Shown: piece by piece, positions 41,181-52,799 of the stretch | How the letters are laid out: each line of letters starts with the position of its first letter | Position numbering within the stretch: the first letter of the stretch is position 1 | Assembly (NCBI GenBank): GCA_965112735.1 | Contig: OZ218956.1 | Location: 1,302,001 to 1,366,000 of the forward strand | From: Phaeosaccion multiseriatum | Lineage: Eukaryota; Ochrophyta, other classes | DNA length: 64,000 nt | Direction: 5' to 3' | Made by a program: the position numbers and the translations under genes | The notes under the pieces: generated by a model | Seen by the model: the letters and a program-made list of their open reading frames with translations, nothing else | Database searches by the model: none | What the model was told of the DNA's origin: nothing

Positions 41181-43538
41181 ATGGAGGCTGACCTTATCAC
41201 GAGACCCAGAGTGTACGCCACCACCAACCGAGGTGATGCGTCGAGGCTGATTCCAGAAGGAGACGTGCTCCTGCCCACCCAACCTGGGGAGGTCAGCGAT
41301 GGAGGTGAGAGCAGGGCGATGGTGTACCGCCAAGAGGGCGAGGGTGGAAAGCAAGAGCCAAGAGATTCGTGGTACATTCCCCGAGCGGAGGCTGAAGCGG
41401 CCTGAGGCTGACGAGGAACCTTCCGTGTTCACAACCTTTCTCCGAACACGACAAACTCTTCCGCAGTCTTCCCCTGTCTCACTCTCACTCACTCGCTCCC
41501 TTCCGACCCTTGCTTCCACCATCCATGCTTTTCCTCTCCAGACATACTCTTCCGGCACGCTGTAGTCAGTCTGGATGCGGGCAAGACATTCTCCTGGGGC
41601 CGAGCCATTGGAGGCGTGCTGGGTCGCCCCAACTCACGAGACTCATCCACCCCTCGGCTGATCCGCTCCTTGAACCATTGCAAGATTCGAGTTGTGTCCT
41701 GCGGTGAGGAGCACTCCCTGGTGCTCTCTCAGGCAGGCCTTGTATTCTCCTGGGGCGACGACTCTGTCAATCAATGTGGAGTGCGAAGCCAAGGCACACG
41801 CATATCTGTTGAGCAGCCCACGAGAGTGGACTTGCTTGGTGCGGGTGAAGGGGGTCTGGGTTTGGAGCGCTGCATTGATGTGAGTGCGGGTAGGAACTTT
41901 AGCGCCGCTGTGACGGAGACGGGGGCGGTCTTCACATGGGGCCTTTCTGAAGACGGTGAGTCACATGTGGTCAGTCACATTCCTCCCTGCATGGCGTTGA
42001 GGGAGGGACAGGAATGGTGTTGGGGGCGAAACAGAACTTTCCTTCAATTCTTGCTTACCACCCCGCTTTGTCCCCCCCCCCCCCTCCCGTTGGCGCAGGG
42101 CAAACTGGGCATGGATCCGCATGGGCAGGAGTGGGGCGCTCCCATCTCCCCTTCAGGTACTGTAACGGGAGGAGACTTGCTCTTGTATTGCACGTCTCTC
42201 TCGCGTGGCCCCACTGTCTCTTCGACTCTCTCTCTCTCTCTCTGAGTCCTTAACTCTCTACCCCTCTTCGCCTCCCTTCCTCCCTTTCTCCCTCCCTCCC
42301 TCCCTCCCTCTCTCTCACACACCCTCCCTCGCCCCTCCCTCGCCCCTCCCTCGCCCCTCCCTCGCCCCTCCCTCCCCTCTCTCTACCGCCTGTGTAGACT
42401 GTCCGACTTCGGCGGGCCCAACAGCCCATGCAACCCTGTCAAAAGGATCGCGTGCGGCAGGCGCCACGCCGTTGCCGTTACCGTGGAGGCGGAGCTGTAT
42501 TCCTGGGGCGTCGATGGCCTCTCCCCCTCAGGCGGCTACTCCCCTACTCGCTGCACAGCCCTCTTCAACGTCCGCATCGACCGTGCTTGCTGTGGTAACT
42601 TCTCCACCGCGGCCCTCTCGGAGGAAGGAATTGTCTTTGTGTGGGTGTCTGCGGGTATCGGCGAAGGAGCGGCGGTCTTTCAGACCTCCGTGTCTGACTC
42701 CAAACCCTGGAGTCCCGGGGAGACCAAGGCGAGCCCGGTAGGCAAGTCCACCACTCACCCTCGGCCTCTTATGTTTGGCGGAGGGGTGCGAGTGAGCAGC
42801 ATTGCCTGTGGCATCAAGAATTTGAGTGTAACCTGTGCTGACGGCACTGGCTTCATCTACACCGAGCCTCACCTCCCCTTCTTGGGCCAGGCAGTGGCAA
42901 GAATGAGCAACGCCCGGGCCGTCAAATGCGGTGACGGGGTGTGCATGGCCCTCCCCCTTCGCCGCTCGTGGCCGAGCTCCAGGCGATTGGTAGAGGCACT
43001 TGCGCAGCGCGCCGACGTGGACACAGGAGGGGCGGGGGTAGGAGGAGAGGAAAGAGAGAGCAGCACAGGAGGCGACCACGAGGAGGAGGAGAAGAAGGAA
43101 GAGGGGGAGGTGGAGGAGGAGGTGAAGGAGGAGGAGGAGGAGAAGGAGGAGGAGAAGGAGGAGGACGACGACAATGAGGAGGAGGGAGGGGAGAAGGAGG
43201 AGGAGGGGGGGGGGGGAGGGAAAGGCATGCTGCAGAAGCACTTTCGCCGGCTCCTCGAGAGCGGCGAGGGGGCTGACACAAGCGTACGCTGCGCGGGGGG
43301 GAGGGTGATGCGCGCCCACTCCTTCGTGTTGCACGTGTTCCTCGCAGAGGAGGCGAGGCTTCGCTTTCGGACGGCGGAATGCAGGTGGGGCCTTGACGGT
43401 GCTGCGTGGGAGAGGTGAGTGGGGGGGGGGGTTGTGTAGTGTCAATCGGTCCTGTGTGTGTGAGAGAGAGAGAGAGTGCAAGTGAGCCGCGAAGTGTGAG
43501 GAGCTCCTTCTTCTTCTCTTCTAGTTTCTCGTCCAGTC

Positions 43539-43587
<49 letters not shown>

Positions 43588-44619
43588 TGAGTGACTGATC
43601 CTAACCAAGGCTGTACTGGTCTCCTTGTCCTCATCCTATTCTGGGTGTCTGCTGTTGTGCACCTACCTCCCTCTGCAGGTACACTCTGGACATGAGTGAG
43701 TTCAGCCCCCTCGTCACCGCCGTCTTTCTCATGCACCTCTACACCGGTGAGCAGGACTGGCTTGTGCTAGATTCTTTCTTTGCTCCGTCTGTCTCTCTTT
43801 GTAGAGCCTCTTTCCCTTCCCTCTCTCTCTTATCTCTCTCACACACTGACCCTTCTCACTCGTGCTCTCTCTTTCTTTCCCCATTTTGTGCGGTTCACAA
43901 CCAAACCAAACAGGAGAGCCTGTTACTGGCTTACTCCCCCTCGACGCGGGGGGTCAGCAGGAGGGCCGGGCAGGCGTGCAAGCGTTACGAAGCCTTGGAT
44001 GCCGGGTGGACGACACCGCTGTGACCGAGGAGACGGAGGAGGAAGGGTTCGCGTCTCCAGAACGGCGCCACCGGTCCCCGTCACTCTCTCCAATGTCATC
44101 GGATATTGATTCCCCTTGGGCCGAGGGCGGATGTTGCTCCATTTGCCTGATGGGGGTGGTGGATGCCTTCTCTCCGGGGGTTTTGGATGAGTGGGGCCCC
44201 ACCGCGCCTGCAGATAGCGCCAGGCCGGAGAGGCTTGCGTGTGGTCATGTCTTGCACAGAGGATGCCGGAGGAAGCTGGAGAGGGGGGGGTCTACGACGT
44301 GCCCTGTGTGTAGGAGGGACTTTCGGGGAGGAGGAGGAGCAACCGCAACGGTACTGGCAGAGTCTCTCTCACGCCTGTCGCAGCCTCCTGGAGTTGTCCA
44401 TCCCCCGCTGCCCTCGGCCACCGAGGAGAGGGAGGCCTTTGGGAGTGCCGTTTACAGCACTTTGCGAGTGTCGGGGGCGAGGCAGGGGGGAGATTTGTCC
44501 TTGGTGTTTGTTGATGGGAGCCGGCAGTTGGTCCATTGGGCCATTGTGCAGTCTTCGCCACCTTTGTATTACTACCTCAAGGACCTCTGGCAAGGGCAGG
44601 GGCGGCCTCCAAGAGCACA

Positions 44620-44661
<42 letters not shown>

Positions 44662-45631
44662 TGGTTACACAGCAGCAGGAGGAGGAGCAGCAGCACCACC
44701 ACCACCGCCTCCCGCAGAGCCCTCCGTGGCAGAGGTGCGCATCCCCTCTCACCTGTTTGGGTCGAGAGTGTGTGTGTGTGTGTTAGAGGTGCTGTACGGA
44801 AGAGACGCAACCGTCGCTTTGGATGAGGCGCTACTCAGCCTGCCCGAGCGGATAAACTGCACGGCGGAATGCGTCAACATTCTGGCTGTGGCCGCCCTCC
44901 TCGGGCTTACTGGGCTCGCGGCGGCGGCTGAGGACAAGCTGCTGGAAGCATTTGAGCGCTCCTGCTCGAGCATCTCGGGGGAGGTAGTCCCGCGGAGACT
45001 GGCCATGTGGAGTCGTCCCCAGCAGGGACAGCAGCAGCAGCAGCAGCGGCAGCAGCAGCAGCAGCGGTGGCAGCAGCAGCAGCAGCAGGGGCAGCAGGGG
45101 CAGGGGCAGGACAGCAGCGGCAGCGGGTGGAGGACGAGGCTGCGTCTGAGGCGTCGACGATCTTACGCCCAGCAGCGACGGCAGCATCATGCCCAGGACT
45201 CTGAGCAGGAGCGACAGGGGCAGCAACTGGGGTATCGCCAACCTCGTCAGCGGAGGTTTTCCTCCGTGGTGGACATTCTGCGGGGTGAGAGAGTAAGCCA
45301 GACCAGTCTCGAGCTTGCACGTCGGCTCCTAATCACCACGTCGAGCTGCTTCAACGAGACTCGGTCCTGCCTCCTCCCTCACTGGATGCGTCAGAAGGAG
45401 GGCTTTAGTCAGTGCGAGCGCGAGGAGGCCATGAAGGTGGAGGCCGTGCGGCTCCGCGTCGGTATACTTGGACTGTTGATGTTCACCCTGCCGCAAGCGC
45501 TCTCCTCCTCCTCCTCCTCTTCCTCCTCCTCGCCCCAGCCCGAGCTCACCTTTCGCAGGCATGTGTTCGGGCTGTCCACCCATGCGCTCATTGGGGAGCT
45601 GAGCATGATGATCGACGTAGCATCGTCATAG
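41181..45631 (+). CDS. RCC1-repeat / BTB / RING-H2 / BTB multidomain protein
   Basis: Exons 41181-41304, 41542-41955, 42099-42156, 42398-43414, 43679-43746 and 43914-45631 join in phase to 1,132 residues. RCC1 beta-propeller repeats occupy residues about 42-380: VVSLDAGKTFSWGRAIGG, VVSCGEEHSLVLSQAGLVFS, AVFTWGLSEDGQTGHG, IACGRRHAVAVT...ELYSWG. An acidic Glu/Lys stretch follows, then a BTB/POZ domain (DTSVRCAGGRVMRAHSFVLH; SPLVTAVFLMHLYTG). Next is a RING-H2 finger at about 634-698: CSICLMG, CGHVLHRGC and CPVCRRDF supply the Zn ligands. A second BTB-like segment follows (DLSLVFVDGSRQLVHWAIVQ; ECVNILAVAALLGLTGLAAA). Ala and Gln/Arg runs interrupt the C-terminal half. A ubiquitin-ligase scaffold role is inferred from RING plus BTB. 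The short exon 42099-42156 is required for phase and completes the DGQTGHG turn. Confidence 0.85.
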
Positions 45632-46472
45632 TCAAAGGGTTGTTTGTGGTTTTGTATGAAAGGAAAAGGGATTGTCAAAATGTTTTTTTTTTTTAAATTT
45701 TGTGTGTATTAATTAAAAATGAAGAGCGCGAAGAATTCTCGCCTGATTCCTGGTGGAACAGAGAGGAAGCCCGGCCTAGGTTCACGCCCTCACTCACGCC
45801 CTCACACACACACACACACACCACTCCTCCTCAAGTTCCGTTCACTTCTACTGCGTATGCTATCAATTCTGTGCATACCCCCGCTCTTGCCAACACAAGT
45901 CACAGTCCTGACCAGATGGCAGTCACAACAGGGTGAGGCCGTCGCTCCCGAGCGCCTCATCACGATCCCAACCACAACCACATCCTATGGAATTGCCTGC
46001 ATGGTTTGCCGTACTCCCTTCAGTCCCGCCAGGCCGAATTGAAGCTGCTCTCTACCGGACAGCCCAAATGCCTTGCGCAGGTAGAGACCAGCGTAATCAG
46101 TGTACTTACTTACTCACCCACCGGCCTGGCGGGACTTTATGACTGTAGCTTCTCGTGACACAGGGCCGCCGAGGAAAGCCCTACAAGAAGGCAAATGATA
46201 CAGTCACAAACACCCTCACTGCACTCACTGGTCCTTACATGGGACGATGAACATCCAAGGTGGAAGTGCTCAGCAGGGAGCCAAGCAGCAGAGAGGTCCC
46301 TAATCAGGAAGAAATAAACCAATTCGAGCACGTCTCTGACTTGTTTTCTGTGTGTGATCCCTGAGACTGACCATCTTGGAGGGTTTGATCGTCCACGCGC
46401 AGACCGGCCAAGAAGCAAGAACGGCAGCTGCCCAGCAATTCCGTATCCACATAGCCAAAAGCCATTAATCGA
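45632..46472. other. Convergent intergenic region
   Basis: 840 bp between the 3' ends of the RCC1 gene (+) and the CMC1-like gene (-). An AT-rich block (TTTTTTTTTTTAAATTTTGT and TTAATTAAAAATG, 45680-45722) lies about 50-90 bp past the RCC1 stop and may take part in 3'-end formation. No other gene seen. Confidence 0.5.
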
Positions 46473-46908
46473 TTAGTGGCTCTCTTCTTCTGCGTCTCTC
46501 TTGGCTGCGTCCTCCGCAAGTTCTGCCTCTCGCATGCCCTTGAACTGTGCAAAGCGCCGGTCGTCGGAGTTCTCCTTGAGGCACTCGGTCAGCAGGTTGT
46601 TCAACTCGCGGCACTTCCAAAGCACGGAGAGGCCCGACTCCTTGGCACACTCGGCAAACACCTTCACCTCTGATGCGCACATGTGCAGGGCCACCTCGTT
46701 TAGCTCCTCTCGCAGGTGCTGGGGGGAGGGTGGTTGGTGGACGCAATGAATGACTCACAAACTTTTCGCATCGCCCCGCTTTTCTTTCCTTCGTCCACCC
46801 ACCTACCATGTCCGCCTTGCGTGACCAGGTCAGCCGTGCGCTCCTTCCTGAGTCTCTAACCTTGCCCGCATCGGGTAGTGAGTGTTGCTGTTGGCCTTCA
46901 GCGCTCAT
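46473..46908 (-). CDS. CMC1: Twin CX9C protein, CMC1-like mitochondrial respiratory-chain assembly factor
   Basis: Two exons, 46908-46807 and 46718-46473, join in phase 0 to 115 residues. The second exon carries two CX9C motifs, CASEVKVFAEC and CRELNNLLTEC (Cys48/58 and Cys70/80). These form the coiled-coil-helix-coiled-coil-helix fold imported into the mitochondrial intermembrane space by Mia40. HLREELNEVALHMC and the KCRELNNLLTECL spacing fit the CMC1/CMC2 family, which assists cytochrome c oxidase assembly. CMC2 or another CX9C relative cannot be excluded. The start at MSAEGQQQH is chosen; an upstream in-frame ATG at 46938 would add ten residues. Confidence 0.8.
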
Positions 46909-47347
46909 AGCAAAAAAAAGGCCCACTCTGTGAGACAAGTTCCTGCTGCAGAGAGGTTAATATCGAGCCTCTACCTACAGTGGAGAGGGCAAAGGGAAAG
47001 AAAGGACCTTTTCCGGAAGAGAAGAAGAGAAAAAGCGATGGAAGAAGAGAGAGATTTGGAAGAGATCGCGTGGGGGTGGAGAGGGGGGGGGGTGGAATGC
47101 GAAGTGGAATGCGAAGTTTCAGCGTGTTAGATTTCTTTGCGCCACATAGGAATCATTAAATCATTTCATCAAACAATAAAGAGAGTGTGCGAAGGAGAAG
47201 TGACTGTTGTTCCTGGTGCTGGTGCTGGTGCTGCCACTACTGCTGGAAGTGTTGCTTAAAGTGCCGCTTGCCGTACCACAGCAACGAGGCTCTTCGTGAA
47301 CATGCGTTGGTCAGCCCGTCTTTAGTCCGTGGCCAGGCCACGCAGTC
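46909..47347. promoter_or_regulatory. Divergent promoter region, CMC1-like / LETM1-like
   Basis: About 440 bp of mostly unique sequence between start codons on opposite strands, with a modest AT-rich patch at 47146-47182 (CATTAAATCATTTCATCAAA). No recognisable factor site. Confidence 0.5.
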
Positions 47348-50300
47348 ATGTCAGCCGCTATGGCCGTAGCGCTGCTGCTTCTCTTAAGTGGAAGTGGCAC
47401 GAGCAGTAGCAGAAGCAGCGGAACCACGGCCAGCAATGTGTGCAGCGCATTTCAGGTTCCTGCGAGTGGGCGTGGGCTCGAGGGTACTCAGAAGCCACAA
47501 CAGGCGCGGCACCTACAAGCACAGCAGCAGCGGCGGCGGCGAAGCTACATTTGCCGCAACTCAAGATCTGATGGAAGGGGTAGCAGAGGCAGGGACGGCT
47601 GGAGGAGCAGCTCGCGCTTACGGAGTCGCCCTCAGCGCGACGCTCTGGAGCAGCAGTACCAGCTCAGGTCACGGGGTGGGTGGGGTCATTTTAGCAGTGT
47701 TGGGAAAGGGGCGCTACTACGGGGGCTAGGAGGGGGGATAGTAGCATCGGATGGGGCACGAGCTGCGTCCGTTGTCATGAAGGTGGCAGCGAGAGGGGGC
47801 GAGGGAACTGCAGCAGTCGCGCGCACGCCAAGGGGGCAGAAGCTCAGAGTGCTGAGCTGGATAAAGCAGGTTGGTTGGTGCGTGCATGTGCGTGTCTGTG
47901 TTTCCACCTTTGCCTTCGAGGAATACGTACGCCACCTCCCCACTTCCCACGTAGCGCCGCTTCACCCCCCGCTCTGTTTCCCAACCCCCCCTTGCCCGAC
48001 ACAGGTCCGAAGCGACCTCACGAGCGCAGAGTTCGTGTCCAATCTAGAGGTGGAGGGCACCGGGGGGGGCGCAGAAGACGGAGGACCTGTGGACTACGAC
48101 ACAGTCGCTCTGAGATTGGAGAGGAGTCTGGGTCAGATTGAGACTGGCCTCATCACGGACGTCAATGACACAGTGTCCGAGAAGGAGGTGAGGGGTGAGG
48201 GATCCCTGGCGATTTTGGAAAAGAAAGACACCTTGCACACGCACACACACAGAACACTCGCACCCCCCCCCCCCCCCCCCTTATATACCCCATGTGCTGG
48301 TCTTGTGGGCTTGTTACTCATACGTACGGTGGTGTAAAAGAGTTGAAACTCCCTCCCTTGGCCCCTAATGATTCTCTCCTTCATTCTCTCTTCACCTCGT
48401 AGCTCAATGACTTGAAGCAACGCCTCAGTAGGACTATCATGGCCATGAAGCGTGCCTCTTCCAACGTAGCTGCCGGGAAGAGGAGAGCGCAGGAAGGAGA
48501 CTCCACCAAGGAGACGGCGCCGAGCAAAGGGGCAAAGGGGGGCCAAGAGAAGGTGGACAAGTCAGGTGAGCTCGTACAGATGAGACACTTTTGGGTGGCT
48601 GGGAACACCCTCACCTCTGTCTCTCTCAGGTCCATGTATGATATGTGTAAGGCTTTTCTTCCGGCTTTTCTTGCAATCAGACGACGATGAACCAGTCTTT
48701 TGTTTTGCTCTCTCTTTGTCCCGTGCGCTACGGGTGCGGGGGTGTGTTTGTGCGGGCGTGCGTGCGTGCGTGCGTGCGGGCGGGCGTGCGTTTGTGGTCC
48801 TCGTTCTCATCGCTTCTGGGCAACAACCACAAATCCCTCTGTGACTCAACGAACCTCCTCTGCTTTCTGTCTGTGTGCCTCTCGCGGAACAGGAGGGGGC
48901 GTGAGTGGTGTCAAACAGGCCTTGGGAGATGTGAGCATGCCGGAGTTTGGCGTTTTTCTCCGCCAGGACGGGACTGTTGATTGGGACGGCGCCATTCAAT
49001 CAGGGCAAGGCTTGGCCCGCTTTGGACAGGAGCTGTGGGACCGAATCAACGGACAGAGTCCAGAACACGGGGGAGGAGGGGAGCAGCAGGAGGGCCATAG
49101 CGACAGTCAGAAGCAGCAGCAACAGCAGCAGCAGGATACCAAAGGAGGGGTGGTTGACATTGAGGATACGCCTCTGCTTGTGAAGCTCAAGCACAAGGAG
49201 GAGAGGCTCATGGACGTGGAGGTGAAGCTGGCAGAGGCGGTGGCTCAGGTACGCGAGGGCGTGAGTGCGTGTGACACGATAGTAGTCGAAGGAGACGAAA
49301 CGCGAGCAGTGAGCCCCGGAGGATTCAGAGGCAGAAGCAAGCAGGGGTGGGGTGTGAGCGAGCAAGCAAGCAATCAATGGGCATGAAGGGGCTCTGCTCC
49401 GCTCAGGCGTGGAGGACTCGGCGCCGCTCGCCTCCGCTCCTCCATCCCTGTTCCCGATCGCGCCCCCCCTGAAGCTTTTTATGCCTCCAATCGTCCGCGC
49501 TTTTCGCCCCACGCACACCTGAACCACCACCGGCAACATTCACCACACCCACCCTCGCTCGCCCTGCGCGTGAATACCCACACTCCTACCCCCCTCCCTA
49601 TCCCTCTCCCCTCTCCTTCTCTACCCTGTTGTCCGCCCCATCTACCCTACTCTCTTCCCCCCCTCTCCTCTCCCCTCTCCTGCCCGGCCCAAACCACCTC
49701 ATCTGCTCTACTCCCCGCCCCCCTCTCTCCTCCTCCCTCCACCCTTCATAGGCCAAAAAGGAGCTGATGGCAGTCGTAAAGACACAGCTACAGACGGGCG
49801 AGGGGCTGTCGGAGGAGGACGAGGAGGAGGAGCTGTTTAGCACTAGTGCCTCGGTGAAGCAGACTGCTCAGATACAGGTGTGTGCGTGTGCGTGTGCGTG
49901 TGCGAGTGTGTGAGTGCGATGAAAGAAAAGGAAACAGGGCAGACTGGAGGGGGGGGCAGCTCGGCGGTGGGCATGAGTTTGGGGCCAATATGCCCAAATA
50001 CCCGTTTGCTTCGCCAGGCTGGCTACCTGAGTGGTGACCGGCCGGAGCGTGAAAGTACTTTGCTCAGCAGTGGCCTTCCAACTCAAATCAAATGCGCCGC
50101 TTTGTTCTGCTTTACTGTGCGGCACATCGAATTCGCCTCTCCTCCCCTCCTCTCCCTCTCCTCCATAACCTCATTCATTGCCCCCTCTGCCCTCTCTGCT
50201 CTCCCCCACCGCGAAACCCCACCCCCCCTCCCTTCCTCTTCCTACCTTCCAGGTCCGCCTGAAGGAGGAGGCCCTTTCCTCTCTGCAGCGTCGCCTCCGC

Positions 50301-52799
50301 TTACACCGCCTCGACATGGACATGGAACGCATATTTCACGTCATAGAGCTCGACCTCAAGGTACCTTTACCTTTTACCTACCTGCACTTGGGTACCTTTA
50401 CCTACCTGCACTTGGGGGGGGGGGGGAGGTGGTTGGACATTGGGCAGCCTGTCCTGAACGGGAACCCTGAATGGGCTTTCTGAATGGGCCTTGCCTCCTG
50501 AATGGCATGACCTTCGCTCACTGCGTTAAGGCCTGCTGCCTGCTGCCACCCCATGGCGGGCTGTTAAATGTCGGCGACTGTTCCCTCACCCCGCCTCTCC
50601 CTCCGGCCTGACACGCCGACATGTCTTTCCTACGCAATCACCATGGTTGTGCAATACAGCTTATGCATGGAACTTCTCTAACCCCTCTCTCTTCCCCTCC
50701 TCCGCCGCCGCCCCCCCCCCCGTGTGCAGGAGAGCGGAGTAGCCTCTCTGCGAGACCAAAAGCGCCTAGTGGCAGAGTTTGGGCTCCTCGACTCCCAAAT
50801 CTCGCAGCTAACGCGTCTCATTCTGGGGCCGCGGCGGGGCAAAGACAGCAGCGAGGACGAGGCGGAGGCGGACTCCGTGTTCCTACTTGACGACGACGAG
50901 CTTGACCTCGTGTCTTCAGGGGTATCCGACCTCAAGCAGCGTCTGGGCATAGGTGAGGAGGAGGAGGAGGAGGAGGAGGAGGAGGAGGAGGAGGAGGAGG
51001 AGGAGGAGGAGGAGGAGGAGGAGGAGGAGGAAGAAGAAGACGAGGAGGACGAGGACGAGGAAGAGGAAGAGGAAGAGGCGGCCTAAGCCCTTGTTCCTTG
51101 TCTCGTCTCGTCTCGTCTCATTTTGTCTTGGCTTGGATTGGATTTGGATTGGTTTGGTTTGATTAGGCCAACTTGCAATGTCCCCGGCAGCTAGGCCTCA
51201 CATCCTGATCCCCATCTGCTGCACTACCATCCTTCTCCTCCTCCTCCTCCTCCTCCTCCTCCTCCTCCTCCTCCTCCTCCTCCTCCTCCTCATCTCCTCT
51301 CCTCCTCCTCCTCCTCCTCCTCCTCCTCCTCCCCCTCCTCCTCCTCCTCCTCCCAGGAATGGAGCTCCTCAAGCCTACATTGTCGGTTGACAAGGATAGC
51401 TTATTCCGCTACGTCAAGGACACCTCGAGCAAGATCAAGAACGGGGTGGACTTCTATGTGACCGGCACAAAGCTCATTGGACAAGACATTCAGTACGCAT
51501 GGCAGCTAATCCTCCAGGCAGCTCAGGTGAGGAGGGAGGGAGGGAGGGAGGGAGGGAGGGAGGGAGGGAGGGGGAGAAGTGGGGAAGGAGGATACGCTGC
51601 GCGCGCACCACGCGCCCACACTCACTCACTCCGTCACTCGATTACACCGAAAACATCGACGTTCACACACTCGCACGGATGTGCAAGCAAGCGAGAGTAC
51701 GAAGGCAGTGTATTCGCAAGCAGAAGCAGGAGGAGGAGAAGGGAGAAGGGAGAAGGGAGTGGGCGCTGTGTTTTCAAAGGAGTGCGGCCATAGACCTCTT
51801 GTTGAATACTGCCTCTCCACTCTCCTCCCCCCTTCCTGCATCTGCCTCCCCCTCTCTCGCACTTGCTTCGTTACTTAACGTACGCAACCTGCGTGTCTTT
51901 AATGCGCGTTCAAACAACGCACCGTTTCAATAGGGCAACACTCTCAAGCCTCGGGAGGTTCGCACTCTGCGCCGGACCGGGAAAGATCTCGTGACGATGA
52001 TTCCGTTCACCATCATCCTTATCGTCCCTCTCACGCCTGTCGGGCACGTGCTCGTGTTTAGCTTCATACAGCGCTTTTTCCCGGACTTTTTCCCGAGTAC
52101 TTTCACCGACAGGAGACAGGTGAGGAAGGGAGGGTGGGAGAGAGGGAAGGAGGGAGGGAGAGAGGGAAGGAGGGAGGGAAAGAGGGAAAGAGGGAGGGAG
52201 AGAGGGAAGGAGGGAAGGAGAGAGGGAGAGAGGGAAAGAGGGAGGGAGAGAGGGAAAGAGGGAGGGAAAGAGAGGGCGGATGTTGGGCTACCGTGTTAGA
52301 ACCGCTGTATTGTGTGCCGGGTCTTCCTTTTTGTTTGTGACGGACAACCAACTATCCAACCAACAGTGTTGTCCACCTTCCCCTGTTGTCCCCCCTTCCA
52401 AACCCATGCTCATACTCATGCTGCTTCTGCAACAGAACTTGCAAAAGCTCTACGAGGAAGTGGAGAAGAAGCAAGAAGAGGGCATTGCGAGCCCTGGCAA
52501 GAAGGGGGCGTTTGGCTGGACCGGTTTTGGAGGAGGAGGAGGAGGAGGAGGAGGAGGGGGGGGGGGGGCCGGGGGGTGCGGGGGCAAGCGTGCCTCTCAA
52601 GGGAGGAGCCGCGGAGGATCTGTTGGAGGGGCTGAAAAGGAACTTTGTGGAGACTTTCAACACGAGTGCAGGAGCGGGGAAGCGAAATAGCGGAAGCAGT
52701 GGCGGTAGTGGTAGCAGTAGCAGTAGCAGTAACAGTAGCAGTACTAGTGGGGGAGGCACTTCCTCGGCGAAGGGGCAAGGGGTGAAGAAGGGGAAGTGA
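47348..52799 (+). CDS. LETM1-like membrane protein, probably plastid-targeted
   Basis: Ten exons: 47348-47869, 48005-48187, 48403-48565, 48893-49248, 49752-49877, 50253-50360, 50730-50952, 51357-51526, 51934-52119, 52436-52799. The first nine give 679 residues in phase. The LETM1-type core is in exons 8-9: [73 protein letters not shown] and [16 protein letters not shown]. It is closest to the LETM1-like proteins of plant plastids; LETM1 relatives act in cation/proton exchange or membrane-protein biogenesis. The N-terminus has a signal-like core ([12 protein letters not shown]), then CSAFQVP, reminiscent of heterokont ASAFAP import signals. Residues 175-560 are acidic and coiled-coil-prone. 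In exon 10 the frame conserved with exon 9 stops at 52690 after a poly-Gly run. A shift within the G13 run near 52556-52568 would open a plausible tail ([20 protein letters not shown]) to 52799. Confidence 0.82.
50953..51075. repeat. (GAG)n repeat at a LETM1-like donor
   Basis: The intron begins ATAG|GTGAGGAGGAGG and continues as GAG units for about 120 bp. The mirrored (CCT)n lies at the other end of the same intron. Confidence 0.95.
51233..51355. repeat. (CCT)n repeat at a LETM1-like acceptor
   Basis: About 120 bp of CCT/CTC ending TCCTCCCAG at the acceptor of exon 8 (51357). With 50953-51075 it makes a 400-bp intron whose two ends are complementary and could pair. Confidence 0.95.

Noticed and set aside
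42099-42156. Reading the short RCC1 exon as GKLGMDPHGQEW, a plausible RCC1-like turn
   Set aside because: This frame breaks phase with both neighbours. The frame giving GQTGHGSAWAGVG keeps phase on both sides and also fits an RCC1 repeat.
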